From the NCBI GenBank assembly GCA_020746835.1, contig JAGPNK010000003.1, positions 1,364,001-1,428,000 on the forward strand: 64,000 nt of DNA, written 5' to 3'. The position numbers and the translations under genes were made by a program. The DNA is from Stachybotrys elegans (lineage: Eukaryota; Ascomycota; Sordariomycetes; Hypocreales; Stachybotryaceae). The notes beneath the pieces are model-generated. The model was not told the origin of the DNA, searched no databases, and saw only the letters and a list, made by a program, of their open reading frames with translations. Below are positions 10,257-20,620 of the stretch, piece by piece (the first letter of the stretch is position 1; each line of letters opens with the position of its first letter).

Positions 10257-11456
10257 ATGACGACTGACAACGCCGCCGCGCCGGCCACGGCTCCGGCTCC
10301 GGCTCCGGCTGCTGGAGGTGCCGCCGAGCCTGCTGCCAATTCCATCGGAGGCTTCGAGTAAGGCTTTTTCCTCCTCCCGCCCGTCTTGACGCTCTCTCCC
10401 TCTCTTTGTCTGACCGCCTAACCCTCGTCCCAGCATCGTCGCCAAGTACCGATCCATCCTCGCCGCCAGCCCCGAGCTGACCAAGCCCGTCGCCGGCATC
10501 GAGGCCCTCATCGCCCTCCTCGAGAGCATCCAGTCGAGCACCATCATGGAGACGCTCAAGATCATCCGCCAGCAGGCCAAGCACCTCATCGCCTCGGTCG
10601 AGAACCCCCGCCCCCTCGAGGCCGGCACCGACCTCTTCATCCACACCGTCCTCGCCGCCCTCAAGGAGGACGGCGCCGGCTCCTTCGACGCCATCCGCGA
10701 GCGCCTCCTCAAAAGCGGTCGTTCCTTTGCCGACGGTACCATCGCCGCCAGGAATCGCATCGCCGCTAAGTGCTGGCGCGTCGTCACTCCGGGCTCCTGT
10801 ATCCTCACCCACGGCGCCTCCCGTGCCGTCACCACCCTCCTCCTGCGCGCCGCCGCAGAGCGCGGCCCCGGCACCTTCAAGGTCGTATACGTCTGGGAAC
10901 CCCTGCGCGCCGAGGAGTGCAGGCGCGTTGTCAGCACCCTCGAGGGTGCGGGCATCCCCGTCGCTGTCATTGGCTTCATGGCCGTAGCCAACGTCCTGGC
11001 CAAGCGCCGCCCTGTCAACAAGATCATTGTGGGAGCCGAGGTCATCACGCAGAACCACGGCATCCTGTCCCGCATGGGCACCTACCTTTTGGCGCGGGAG
11101 GCCAAGGTCAACAGGCCGCAGATTCCTTTCCACGTCGCCGTCGAGACGCACAAGTTCTCCCGGGGCATCGTATGGGACCAGTCGCATCTTGGCTTCCACC
11201 AGGACGTGCTCGACTTTGGAGCTGGCGGCCAGGGAATGACGGCAGGGTCGGAGGATGCCGTCGATTGGACGGTTAGTCACTTTGGCTTGCGCAACCTACT
11301 CGTTATCTTGTTGACTAACTCTCCGTGCAGGACGCTACGCACATCACGAGTCTGCTTACCGAGGATGGCGAGAAACACCTCGGATACGTGACCGAGGAAC
11401 TGATTCGAATCTACAACAACTTACTTCCCATTAAGGATGACTACCTCGATATGTAG
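10257..11456 (+). CDS. GCN3: translation initiation factor eIF2B subunit alpha (Gcn3)
   Basis: Regulatory subunit of the eIF2B guanine-nucleotide exchange complex, which senses phosphorylated eIF2 in the cytosol and so controls the general amino-acid response. Exons 10257-10357, 10434-11271 and 11331-11456 give 354 aa. The IF-2B fold is clear: an N-terminal helical part (IVAKYRSILAA, LIALLESIQ, TDLFIHTVLAALKE) and a C-terminal Rossmann-like part (ILTHGASRAVTTLL, VVYVWEPLRAEECRR, KIIVGAEVITQNHGILSRMGT, FHVAVETHKFSR). It ends with IKDDYLDM. The first 25 or so residues are an Ala/Pro-rich extension absent from yeast Gcn3 (305 aa), coded by the first exon. The start ATG at 10257 follows ACAGCC. 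Confidence 0.95.
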
Positions 11457-12160
11457 ACGGTGATCGGGTCCCAGACCAGCAGCGCCACCGAGATACCCGC
11501 CAGTCGCTGAGGACCGCACCAATCGGCCTCATGAACGAACTGAATCGAAGCATCGTGTCGACGGCAACGTGCATGAGAATAGAAATACCCAGGCAGAACC
11601 CTTGAAAGGAATGTTTAGAGGAGCACGGCCATGACAGCCCGGCTCTATGCCGATGGCTGGAAGGTGTCAGAGCTGCCATACTGCTTCATGCTCTTGCAGA
11701 ATATTGCTATGAATGCCGAATGCCTGTTAGGAGGATGGGTAGCCATCTTCAGTCATGACAAGGGATACGAAATAAAGAAGTAAAATAAAATAAAATAAAA
11801 TAAAAACAACAACCTCAACCTCAACCTTACATGCTTGACTCGAAAATGTCGGGAACAATGACAGCCGGCAGTTGTAGCAAATGCCGCGTCAATGGAAATA
11901 GGGCTGGGAAGCTTCCGTACTTGGCACTGCCAATTATAGCGGGGCACAGCTAACGTGAACCCCTGGATTGGAAGCCCGTCGTCGATCAAGATCTGGCCCC
12001 TCCTTCTCTGAACTTCCCCTCCACCATTCAAGCTCTCTCTCCCTCACTTCTCACTCTGGCCTCAACTCTTCTGTGAGGAAGAGATTCATACACATCCATC
12101 TCCCTGCAAAATCGCCCTTTCACCATCGTCTGCATTGCCGACCCACCGCCTCCACGCAGC
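11457..12160. other. GCN3-NECAP intergenic region with an AAAAT microsatellite
   Basis: No gene is seen. A TAAAA pentamer run occupies about 11780-11805. The final 150 bp before the NECAP-like ATG are CT-rich and likely promoter and 5'UTR. Confidence 0.5.
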
Positions 12161-12982
12161 ATGGAGCTCCTCGATCCCGCAACGGGCCAGCCGCTCCCCA
12201 ACGACGCCATCCAGCGCGTCCTCTTCGTCGCCAACTCGGTTCACATCTACAACATCCCGCCGCTCAACTCGACGCGCGGCCACGTCGCCGCCCAGTGGAC
12301 CGCCGAGCCCTCGCGCCACATCTTCACCGCGCGCGTGCGCGTCATCGAAACAGCCCAAGACTCCCCCTCCGCAGCAACCACCGATAGCAGCAGCAGCGTA
12401 AAGGTCGACCTCGTCCTCGAGGACAGCTCCTCGGGCCAGCTGTTCGCCGCGGCGCCCTACGTCCTCCCCGCCGTCGTCGAGCCCGTCGTCGACAGCAGCC
12501 GCTTCTTCGCCCTCACGGTGCGCGACCCCTCGGGCCGCAAGGCCCTCGTCGGCATCGGCTTCGAGGACCGCTCCGAGGCCTTTGACTTCTCGGTCGCGCT
12601 GCAGGAGGCCCGCCGCAGCCTCGGGTGGGAGGCGCCGCCGCACGCCGCCGACGCCAAGAAGAAGGATGGCGACCGCCCCCGCGACTATAGCTTGAAGGAC
12701 GGCGAGACCATCACCATCAACCTCGGCGGCTCCAAGTTTGGCAGGAGGAGGCCCGAGCAGGCTACCTCGTCGCCCGCCGCTGCGGGGGATCTGCAGTCCT
12801 TTGCCCTCGCGCCGCCCCCTTCAGCGGGTGCCTCTTCCTTTTCTTCCTCTTCTGCTTCTTCTTTGTCTGCCGCGCCCTCGTCGTCGGGCGGCTTCTCGCT
12901 CCCCCCGCCGCCGGGGAGTCGGCGCCAGCAGTCGGCCAAGGACTTGGGGTTCGACGATGGTAAATTCGGTGAATTCGCTTAG
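12161..12982 (+). CDS. NECAP-like adaptin-ear-binding coat-associated protein
   Basis: Predicted endocytic accessory protein that binds AP-1/AP-2 adaptors at clathrin coats. It is a single exon of 273 aa. Residues about 10-175 match the NECAP PHear fold (DUF1681): QRVLFVANSVHIYNIPP near the start, KVDLVLEDSSSGQLFAAAPY, SSRFFALTV, RKALVGIGFEDRSEAFDFSVALQE, then YSLKDGETITINLGGSKFG. The remaining 80 or so residues are Ser/Pro/Ala-rich and presumably disordered. The protein ends DDGKFGEFA. An acidic-Phe motif so close to the C-terminus fits a coat-binding short linear motif, in place of the WxxF ending of animal NECAPs (inference). The family call is firm; partner specificity is not shown by the sequence. 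Confidence 0.9.
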   Translation: MELLDPATGQPLPNDAIQRVLFVANSVHIYNIPPLNSTRGHVAAQWTAEPSRHIFTARVRVIETAQDSPSAATTDSSSSVKVDLVLEDSSSGQLFAAAPYVLPAVVEPVVDSSRFFALTVRDPSGRKALVGIGFEDRSEAFDFSVALQEARRSLGWEAPPHAADAKKKDGDRPRDYSLKDGETITINLGGSKFGRRRPEQATSSPAAAGDLQSFALAPPPSAGASSFSSSSASSLSAAPSSSGGFSLPPPPGSRRQQSAKDLGFDDGKFGEFA

Positions 12983-13251
12983 CGGGCTTCACCTTGTAAA
13001 GAGTCTCTTCTCACTTCTCGCCTTCTTATATCTCGGAGTGGTCCCGTTCTCGTAATTGGCACTCCCGTGCGTTTGATGACCTCAGTATTACATGATGATA
13101 ACGCGTTATATAATGCTTCCCACGATAGATGGAAGCACCTTTTGACCCATCCTCCCTGCGCCAGCCTTTTATCGCCATCCCTGCCCACAATACCGACAAA
13201 AATGTGTACATAGAGAAACCATAAAAATACAGAGGAATACATTCGTCCTCG

Positions 13252-14043
13252 TTAATCAGACGGCCAAAACGACCGTAGGTTGGGGAGACTCGGACACCTG
13301 CTTCGAAGCTTCAAACTGTGACCTTCCCAGGATAAAGTTGCCTTCTCCCCATGTTCGGAGTCGCGGTACTCGTATTTTATCTCCGCAGTGCCCGGGATCT
13401 CCTCGCCTGCTTCCTCCACCGTCTCCAACTTGACTTCGTACATTTTTGTTTCCGTCTCAGGCGTAGCCGTCTCAAGGAAAGCCTGCGCCATAAAGATGGG
13501 CGAGCCGCCATTGAGCGGCGTGGTGCTCGTCGTCAGGGTTTGTGATGCGTCTGATGGGTGCGAAAAGGATGAGCGTGATGTCCTGGAGCTGGCGATTTCC
13601 TGCGCAATCTGAAGTTCCTGGTACGCAATGGCTCTCAACTCTTGGCTCTGCATCTCCATGCACAGTTCATTGATCCTTGTCTGGACAGCCCTCTCCTGGA
13701 CCATGTCGGCATTGATCCTCTCGGAAAGCAGGCTCAGCCTCTTGCGTATCCTGCGCCTCTCCTTGGCCGAAGCGCAGTCCTGAGCTTGCGTTATGAGACT
13801 CCAGTACTGCGCAATCAGGTTCGCCCGCATGGCCACGAGGGCCTCCGCCGAGGTTTGGAGGTAGTTCCTTTCAGCGTCTATCTCAGCGCAGGAACGGGGT
13901 GATGTTATTGTGCTGCAGCCTGATAATTGCGCCTTGAGCGAGGTGGTCCTTGCTGCGTCTATGCGCCGATGGGGGCTGCCCGTGGCCTTATTGACATTGT
14001 GTGGTGGTTGATCCATTTGTCGGCAGCTTCTGTCGCAGCGCAT
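13252..14043 (-). CDS. hypothetical coiled-coil protein
   Basis: Function not recognised. The frame from ATG 14043 (or ATG 14016) to the stop at 13252 codes about 263 (or 254) aa without introns. The open frame continues upstream to 14133, but only from a GTG. The middle third is strongly helical and charged (AEIDAERNYLQTSAEALVAM, KERRRIRKRLSLLSERI, INELCMEMQSQELRAIAYQE), consistent with a coiled coil. A Ser/Thr-rich linker follows, then an acidic C-terminal part (YEVKLETVEEAGEEIPG). There is no signal peptide or membrane segment. It converges tail to tail with the NECAP-like gene, 269 bp away. Confidence 0.6.
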   Translation of the reverse strand: MRCDRSCRQMDQPPHNVNKATGSPHRRIDAARTTSLKAQLSGCSTITSPRSCAEIDAERNYLQTSAEALVAMRANLIAQYWSLITQAQDCASAKERRRIRKRLSLLSERINADMVQERAVQTRINELCMEMQSQELRAIAYQELQIAQEIASSRTSRSSFSHPSDASQTLTTSTTPLNGGSPIFMAQAFLETATPETETKMYEVKLETVEEAGEEIPGTAEIKYEYRDSEHGEKATLSWEGHSLKLRSRCPSLPNLRSFWPSD

Positions 14044-14538
14044 ATCTAGATAAATTGCGACTTCTATTCGGATATGAAGAGAAGGTACTTGTTGTAGAAG
14101 GCGTTGGGAATAGGAAATATCAAAGGGCCTCACGGTCCTTTGATATACCTAACGGATGCTCGGCGTATGGCCAAACGCTTGATTGCCGAGATGCCCGGCC
14201 GGTCGCCAGTCACCCCTTGACAAGGTGATTCAAGTAATCAATATTCATCCACTCCAACCCGACCGAACGATCCAGATTCCAAGGGGGCGCCATCAACGCG
14301 GGTGCACGATGCAGTACATGGCCTGTGCTACGCATCGCTACAACCTTGCTGCTTCTTAACTTTGGTGAAAGCAGCTGCTATTGTTCGGAGAAGCTAGAGG
14401 TATGACACCCATAGACAAACTGACCACAACGCGCGCGAGTGGCTTGGGCTGGAAGCTTATCAGTCGACTAGACCACCTAGACGAGAACCTAATAGGCCTC
14501 GGCCAAGACAATCCAGAAATCCGCCCTGGGGCAGCTAT
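14044..14538. other. intergenic region between the coiled-coil gene and the radical SAM gene
   Basis: This segment holds the promoter of the minus-strand coiled-coil gene and the 3' end of the radical SAM gene. Nothing further is recognised. Confidence 0.4.
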
Positions 14539-15713
14539 TCAGATGGCAAAGCCATCGTGTTTGGGCGGGTCGTTGAATCGCCAGAGACCAGCATCGGTGG
14601 CGGCTTTTCGAATAAACGACACTTCTTGGCTCGAGACGGGGCGGTTGACCTCGGCGTATCGCACCTCTTCGGGCTGGCCGTCCCTGGACTTGACGCGTGT
14701 ATTCTTCTTGCCCACGTGCGCAGCCGGGCGATATTGCTCCATGATGTTGACAAAGCAATCCGCGGAGACGTCTCGGGCAAGGAACCTCATGATCTCGGCG
14801 CCCTCTTCCTGCTTTCCAGGCATGACCAGGTGGCGGACGAGCAGGCCCCTCTTTGCTATGCCGTCTCCTGTAAAGCACAGGTCGCCGACCTGCATGTGCA
14901 TGGCTTTGACGCTCTCCCTGGCGGTGGCTGCATAGTCGTCGGCCTTGAGCAGGCGCTTGGACGAGCTAGGCTCCCACAGCTTAAAATCGGCCAGGTATAT
15001 GTCGACGAGGCCATCCATCAGCTCGATGGATGCAAGGGAGTCGAAGCTTGACGTATTATACACGATGGGCACTCGAAGCCCAAGGTCTTTAGCGTGAAGG
15101 ATGCTGAGGGCTACCTGGGGGACGACGTGCTCCGGCGTCACGATGTTGATGTTGTGCACCTTGCCCACCTCTTGCAGCTTGAGGTACCATTCGCCCAGTT
15201 CCTCTGGCGTGAGGTCCATGCCGTTTCTCTGGTGGGAAATGTCATAGTTTTGGCAGAAGATGCAGCGCATATTGCACCCGCTCATAAAGACGGAGCCGCT
15301 GCCATTGTGGCCCTGGATACAGGGTTCTAGGCACAGGAATCAATCCCGTCAGCGCGGTTCCAAAGAGTTGGTTAATTTGGCCAGGGAAGGTCGCCCGCTA
15401 AAAGAGCGAATAATATGAATGGCTAACCTTCGCCAAAATGGGGAGCGATAACGTTGACCTTGACGTTATCGCCTATGAGGCACATGCCAGTCGTTTCGCG
15501 CCGGTTGACGCCGCACTTTCTGGGGCAGAGGTTGCAGTTCTGGAGGTGAGAGTAGGCCAAGGAGCGCTTCTTGGCAGCATCGCGGGAGCTAATCTGCTGA
15601 TACCGTGGGATGTAGTCGTCGAGCAGGAAGGGTGGCGCAAGGTGAAGCCATCTTCGACGGGCCACAGTGGTCGGCGGCCTTACCTTAGACAGAGAGGTGA
15701 ACAGGGGCCTCAT
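14539..15713 (-). CDS. radical SAM protein of the PflX-like (COG1313) family
   Basis: Iron-sulfur radical SAM enzyme with an unknown substrate. Two exons, 15713-15428 and 15326-14539, give 357 aa. The signature C-x3-C-x2-C lies in SGCNMRCIFCQNYDISH, which binds the 4Fe-4S cluster and SAM. A second cysteine motif, NCNLCPRKCGVNR, sits in exon 1. The segment across the splice reads HFGEEPCIQGHNGSGSVF, as expected for this family. Later blocks include NINIVTPEHVVPQ, IVYNTSSFDS, DIYLADFKLW and LLVRHLVMPG. The N-terminus (MRPLFTSLSKVRPPTTVARR) is basic and lacks acidic residues, suggesting mitochondrial import (inference). The family is best known in bacteria, where related proteins activate glycyl-radical enzymes. 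No glycyl-radical partner is encoded nearby. Confidence 0.9.
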
Positions 15714-16018
15714 GGCTCTTCAGTGGTAATTCTATGCCGCGATTGCTTTCACCTTATTTCCAGCGGCTCTGAGCGGCGGTCGAAGGAGGTGGAAAGGTGA
15801 GGTCATTGTGTCGCTTTAGACGATTTCGCTTAGAGGAATAACGGCGAACCAGGGTCACAACTTTAATCGCACATACCCTCTGTTTCTCCCAAGTACTTAT
15901 GCAACAACCAACATAGATCGAGGCAGAAACTAGCAATTACCATGGAGAAGATCTACTCAATAAACGGCAGCCGATTACATATGCCATAGGCAGGTATGAA
16001 TTGGCAAGCCTTGGAGGT
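15714..16018. other. intergenic region upstream of the radical SAM gene
   Basis: About 300 bp holding the promoter of the radical SAM gene and the 3' end of the next minus-strand gene. Nothing else is recognised. Confidence 0.4.
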
Positions 16019-17530
16019 CTAGGTCCGCTTGGCCATTTCTTCCTCCACATTGACCACATCCGTTTCATCAGATGAGTGGCTTTCATCCACCTCCATCTCA
16101 TCAGCCTGTGCTTCAGGCACTCTAGACTCAGCATTGGCCATGGACGCTTCTGGGCCTGCTTGACGGGTTTGGCTCCTGTTCTGGGCCCAGTGTTGCAGCA
16201 GGACGCGGTTCTGCTTCACAGCCTTCCTGCCCTCCTCGAGCTCCGCCGCATATCTTTGCTGCATGCTGCTGCCAGGCTCAGGCCACGTCGGCATCGGCAC
16301 AACGACCACTTTCGGCCGCACCTCCGCCTGCCTGGTCTTCTCCAGGTCCGGGTGGCCCTCGACGTATGGCATCACGAAAATGGTTCCCTTGTTGCCTTGG
16401 CCCTGGATGCGGTAGAAGCGCGACGTCGCTTCGACCGAGACCAAGCCGCGCGACGTCTCCTCGCCCGACCTCTGCTTCTCCCACATGCGGCTTCCACTCA
16501 CGCCTTGATCGCGCCACGCCTGTTCTCTATTGCTGGCGTCCTCCTCGGCCTCGTCCAGCTGTTTGTGAAGCTGGTTCAAGACATCATCCCCGGCATTGGC
16601 CAGCACGAAGCGGTCTTGCGGGTATGTCACGGGCTGGCCCTGGAGTCGCCCTTGGGCGCCAAGATTGTTGAGCAGCTGTCGAGGCACGAGGGCCTCTCCG
16701 TGGAGCACATCGAGAGCGTGGCAGAGGTTGAGCTCGAGCTCGTGCATCCGCGCCACTAAAAGTTGAGTGTAGAGGAGCCATTGCCCGATGAGAGTATTGC
16801 GCACTCCGGCCATTTGCTCCGGATCTTCCTTGTCCGACTCTGGCAGAATGGACAGCAAGCCGCCCGTGGCGCTGTAGTCGTTGTCGAGGATCTCCAGGCA
16901 CTCGTTTGCGTGAATGAGGAGGTTGTGATGGGTTTGGTAGGGCCAGCGCCTGGCCTTTGTCTTCTCCTCATCCGACTTGGGGGCAGAAGGGCCAAAATCC
17001 TGGACCGGCTCAAGAGGACAATGATACTGGATGCCGTCTTTTCCGTCCAGCGTCTCGGTCTCGTTCTTGATGAGATTGACAGCGGCATAGAGAGGAAGCT
17101 GCTGGTCGGCGTCGTCACATTTGTACGGTGTCCCGAGGTCTCTGAGCCAGTCAAACGCCTCCATCTCCCTGAACTGTGCGGCGCCCTGGAATTTGGCGCC
17201 GTTGATCAGTTCAAAGGTGGACTGCGGCGTGAGCTTCAGAATGAGGTTGCTCAGCGCCTGCGCATGCTGCTTGAGGGCGAGCAGAGTGGGAGCCTTGCCG
17301 GACGACAGGTAAGAGCAGTTGACGTGACGAAGCAGCTCCAGATCCTTCTCGCGGAACAGCTTCAGGTGAGGGTCCGTCAGGGCGCAGGAGTAGGCGGTGG
17401 CATACTCGGTGGCCGGGATCGTGGGGGCATTGGGGTTTGCAGGCTTCCCGGCAATATGCGCTTCTAGCCATTGGGAATCGCCGAGCTCCTTGCTGCGATC
17501 CTGGGTTTTCTTTTCCTTGGGAGGCGCCAT
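16019..17530 (-). CDS. hypothetical protein, 503 aa, acidic C-terminus
   Basis: Function not recognised. It is a single exon starting at ATG 17530 (MAPPKEKKTQDRSKEL); the frame extends further upstream only from non-ATG codons. The protein looks soluble and mostly helical, with no signal peptide or membrane span. Notable blocks are YSCALTDPHLKLFREKDLEL, LPLYAAVNLIKNE, RWPYQTHHNLLIHANECLEI, NTLIGQWLLYTQLLVARMHE and SRFYRIQGQGNKGTIFVMPY. The last 50 residues are acidic and Ser-rich (EMEVDESHSSDETDVVNVEE) and probably disordered. Composition and codon use resemble neighbouring real genes, so I consider it genuine and probably conserved, but I cannot assign a family. Confidence 0.75.
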   Translation of the reverse strand: MAPPKEKKTQDRSKELGDSQWLEAHIAGKPANPNAPTIPATEYATAYSCALTDPHLKLFREKDLELLRHVNCSYLSSGKAPTLLALKQHAQALSNLILKLTPQSTFELINGAKFQGAAQFREMEAFDWLRDLGTPYKCDDADQQLPLYAAVNLIKNETETLDGKDGIQYHCPLEPVQDFGPSAPKSDEEKTKARRWPYQTHHNLLIHANECLEILDNDYSATGGLLSILPESDKEDPEQMAGVRNTLIGQWLLYTQLLVARMHELELNLCHALDVLHGEALVPRQLLNNLGAQGRLQGQPVTYPQDRFVLANAGDDVLNQLHKQLDEAEEDASNREQAWRDQGVSGSRMWEKQRSGEETSRGLVSVEATSRFYRIQGQGNKGTIFVMPYVEGHPDLEKTRQAEVRPKVVVVPMPTWPEPGSSMQQRYAAELEEGRKAVKQNRVLLQHWAQNRSQTRQAGPEASMANAESRVPEAQADEMEVDESHSSDETDVVNVEEEMAKRT

Positions 17531-20500
17531 GGTGGGTGATGAGGGTGCGATTCTCGACCGAGTGAATGAAGGTATGCGGAGGAGTGTGATGGTGATATTG
17601 TCGAGTCTGATGCTGGGAAAGGGAGGCAACAGTTTGAAGCCATGACAATTATTTCTTTGTTGCAATCAATGTTGGTTTGCGGAAACTTGATGGGAATGCT
17701 ACGTGGTTACAAGTTTGCTACAACATATTTTTAACAAAGAAGCTTTGTCTCCATGGGAATACGCAGGGTTGTATAGACAAACATGGAAACTATCTTGAAA
17801 GCCTAAATTAGGACCCTTGTAGAAGCAAGTCTGAAGTGTAGGGATAGTCGATGAAATATCGAACCCTTACTTCCATGCATTGAATCATACTGGTTGGTCG
17901 GCTCCATGACGATGGTACAGGGTACAGGGTAGGTCGGCTACTCAGCAACACAGTACAAGTTGTAGTTCTACCAACAAGCAGAGTCAAATGCTTACCCAAG
18001 ATTGGAAAGGCAGCGGAAGCTGGCTAGAGACTGGCCTCGGCATCTGACATCATATGATATGCGCATTGCTGCAGATCGTAGGGCGTTGATAGCGATGTGA
18101 AATCATGGAAAGGCTGCAACCGAGCAAGTGGGAGGTCCAAGCAATGCAAGACAGAGATGAATGAATGAAACACGGTTACCGAAGGACGGGCACAGCTTCA
18201 ATTAGCTGTCTAATAAATTGACTGGAATGTGTCCCGTCAGAATGGACGCGGCAGGTACATCACGTGGCAGCGCCCAGGTCCTGGACGCCCTCTCCAAGCT
18301 GGCAACTAGTCTTGGGTGGTTCTGAGGCCGATTGCGTATGTGGTGCAGGCTTTGCGATTGGTGACGGGGTGGCTGCGAGGGAGACACATGGTGGCTGCTT
18401 GATGAAACGAAACGGCAAGGTAGGGTTCAGCTGCTACACAGTCTCTCGTTATTGAGCTGCACAGCACAACCAGATGCAGTGTGAGTGCTTAAATCTTTGT
18501 GCAGATAGGCGAGTCTAGGCCCTGGGACGCAAGTGGCAGTCGTAGCGTCTTCAGCTGGGCCAGGGGTTGGTGTAATGAGATTCATTTCATGAGGGTATGC
18601 ATGCACCCTCGTAGGTGCGCCACCTTTACGCGGTCATCATCTGGCTACGTGGCGAGCGTCTACGCTACTGTGTCTCTGATGGTCCCAGACAAAGGCCCTC
18701 TCTGGTGCGGCCAGTCGAGCGGGTGCCGAATGCAACAACAGATCGAGCTGAAGGACGGAGTGGCCAGCGTCCATGATCAGGTCACAGATCCAGCTGCCGT
18801 CAATGATGAATTGCCGAAGGGAGATTGGCAGCCATCGGTTGGCCGCGTGGTGGCGTGACCGCGGAGATGTGCAATCAGCTTGTGGGATGAAGGCGCTAAA
18901 TTGGAGATCGCCAGTCGCCATCGCCGTCCAGGCGAGTATGATGTGTCACGACGCAGCATGCATGTCTAGAACCTCCAGAAACAGAAGTGGCTGTTGGATG
19001 GGGGAGCACAGCCACGCAGAGACAGCGTCGGAGACGATGCAGATCACGATGCGACGGCCCCGGATAGTTTGCGAGATAGTCTGCCAGATGGGCGCCCAAG
19101 CTCCTGGGGATCGATGATGAATGCAAACGGGCGACATAATCATGATGCTGGGAAGAGGAGGGTGGGATGATAGGAGGGACGAGCAAACGGGATGAATGAA
19201 CAGGGGCAAAGGTCGACATGACATCATACATGGCACAGACGAAGGAGCCTTCGCTTAGGGCTTTTGCTTGCCCAGTGTGGTTGGATGCCGTGTCCAGTCC
19301 CGTCCCGTCATGCTTAAGCAATGAATTAATTACCCACGGTTCGGGAGAGTACCGTTGGTGCGCAATCTACGGTTTCTGTCGGCCGAGATGATAACGGCAG
19401 TAATAAGAGGCTGAGGGCATCGTGCTATATCTACAACTACATCACAGGTCTGTCAAGAACAGGAAACAAGAGCTTGGAGGGCGCTTGGCATAGGGGACCT
19501 CCTTGATTCCCTGGGGAGGTGATTTGGTAGCGAGTGGGCCATAAAAAGACTGACACTGGAGGCCCCTTGGTTGCGTGTGGCACTCAAAACAAGGCGAGGT
19601 CTCAAGGGGTGGGTTGCATCCGGGTGGATTGTTTATGCATGCATACATCATCCTCAAAGCCCGAAGAAGGGTTCTCGGAGAAGCCCATCTGTCGAACGAA
19701 CCCTTTGACCAGGCGGGTCACGAAGAGGATTATGCTGGGGGAGGGCGCTGTTCATGTTATGTCTGAGACGCCTTTGTGCAACGTGCACACACCACATAGA
19801 ATGGAAGAGGAGAGAGGAAGCAATCTGCCATCTCGCGGCTAAAGGTAGGTGGTGGTGGTGGTGGCCTTAGTCTGCAATAGATCATCACTACCAGCGCGTA
19901 GCGCAGGTGTCGCTGGCTAGGAGGGAGCGAAAATTAAAGCAAAGCAAATCCCTGTTCCGCTGGATCGACGCTTCTAGGCTCCCGCCGCAGCACGACCACG
20001 AGTCAAATGGCTGCTCCGATCCAGTAATTGAGCCAGTCAATGGCTGCGATGACAGCATGGATGGGGCCCCCAGCAGCCCCAGCAGCCCCCCCTGGCGCCA
20101 GGGCAGCTGCAAGCCTCCACTAAAGTAAGTAGGACAACCTGCTTGGGCCTAGGCCAACGTGGGCGTGGGCGGCTCCTGCTTGCTTCACCATCAGGCGCGC
20201 TGGGCCTGATCCTGACCTCACCCGTCCTTGTCCTGTCCTGTCCTCTGGCACCCCACCCACTCACCCTCACCCTCATTGACGATTCCTACCTGTTTTTTTT
20301 TTGCTTGTTTCGCATCGGCCACTTCATATTAAAGGCGCCGCATCCACTCCTTAGGTTCTCTTCCCTTACACCCCTACGGCCTCATTGCCTTTTCTTTTTT
20401 CTCATTTTTCCTTGTGGCGCCGCTTCTTTCCCTGTGCTTGGCCAGCCACAGACGTGACGGCGTCGCATCGTCGCTGCCTCCTTATACCACCAACCTGCGA

Positions 20501-20620
20501 TACCCTCATACCGAACACGACATACTGACAGGCCTACCTAATTAATATTGCTGCCGCCTATAATACGTCTTTGTCGACCATACACACCGCCCTCTTTCGT
20601 CTTGGCCGGATCCTGCCACC
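17531..20620. other. 3.1-kb intergenic region, divergent promoters
   Basis: It lies between the start of the minus-strand hypothetical gene and the plus-strand Phm7-like gene. I see no supportable coding region. A short GGT run sits at about 19851-19863, and T-rich and CT-rich leader sequence covers about 20290-20620. The length leaves room for an unrecognised transcript or small gene. Confidence 0.4.

Noticed and set aside
18499..18858. 119-codon plus-strand frame
   Set aside because: No ATG-supported start, no recognisable motif, and no neighbouring exons that extend it.
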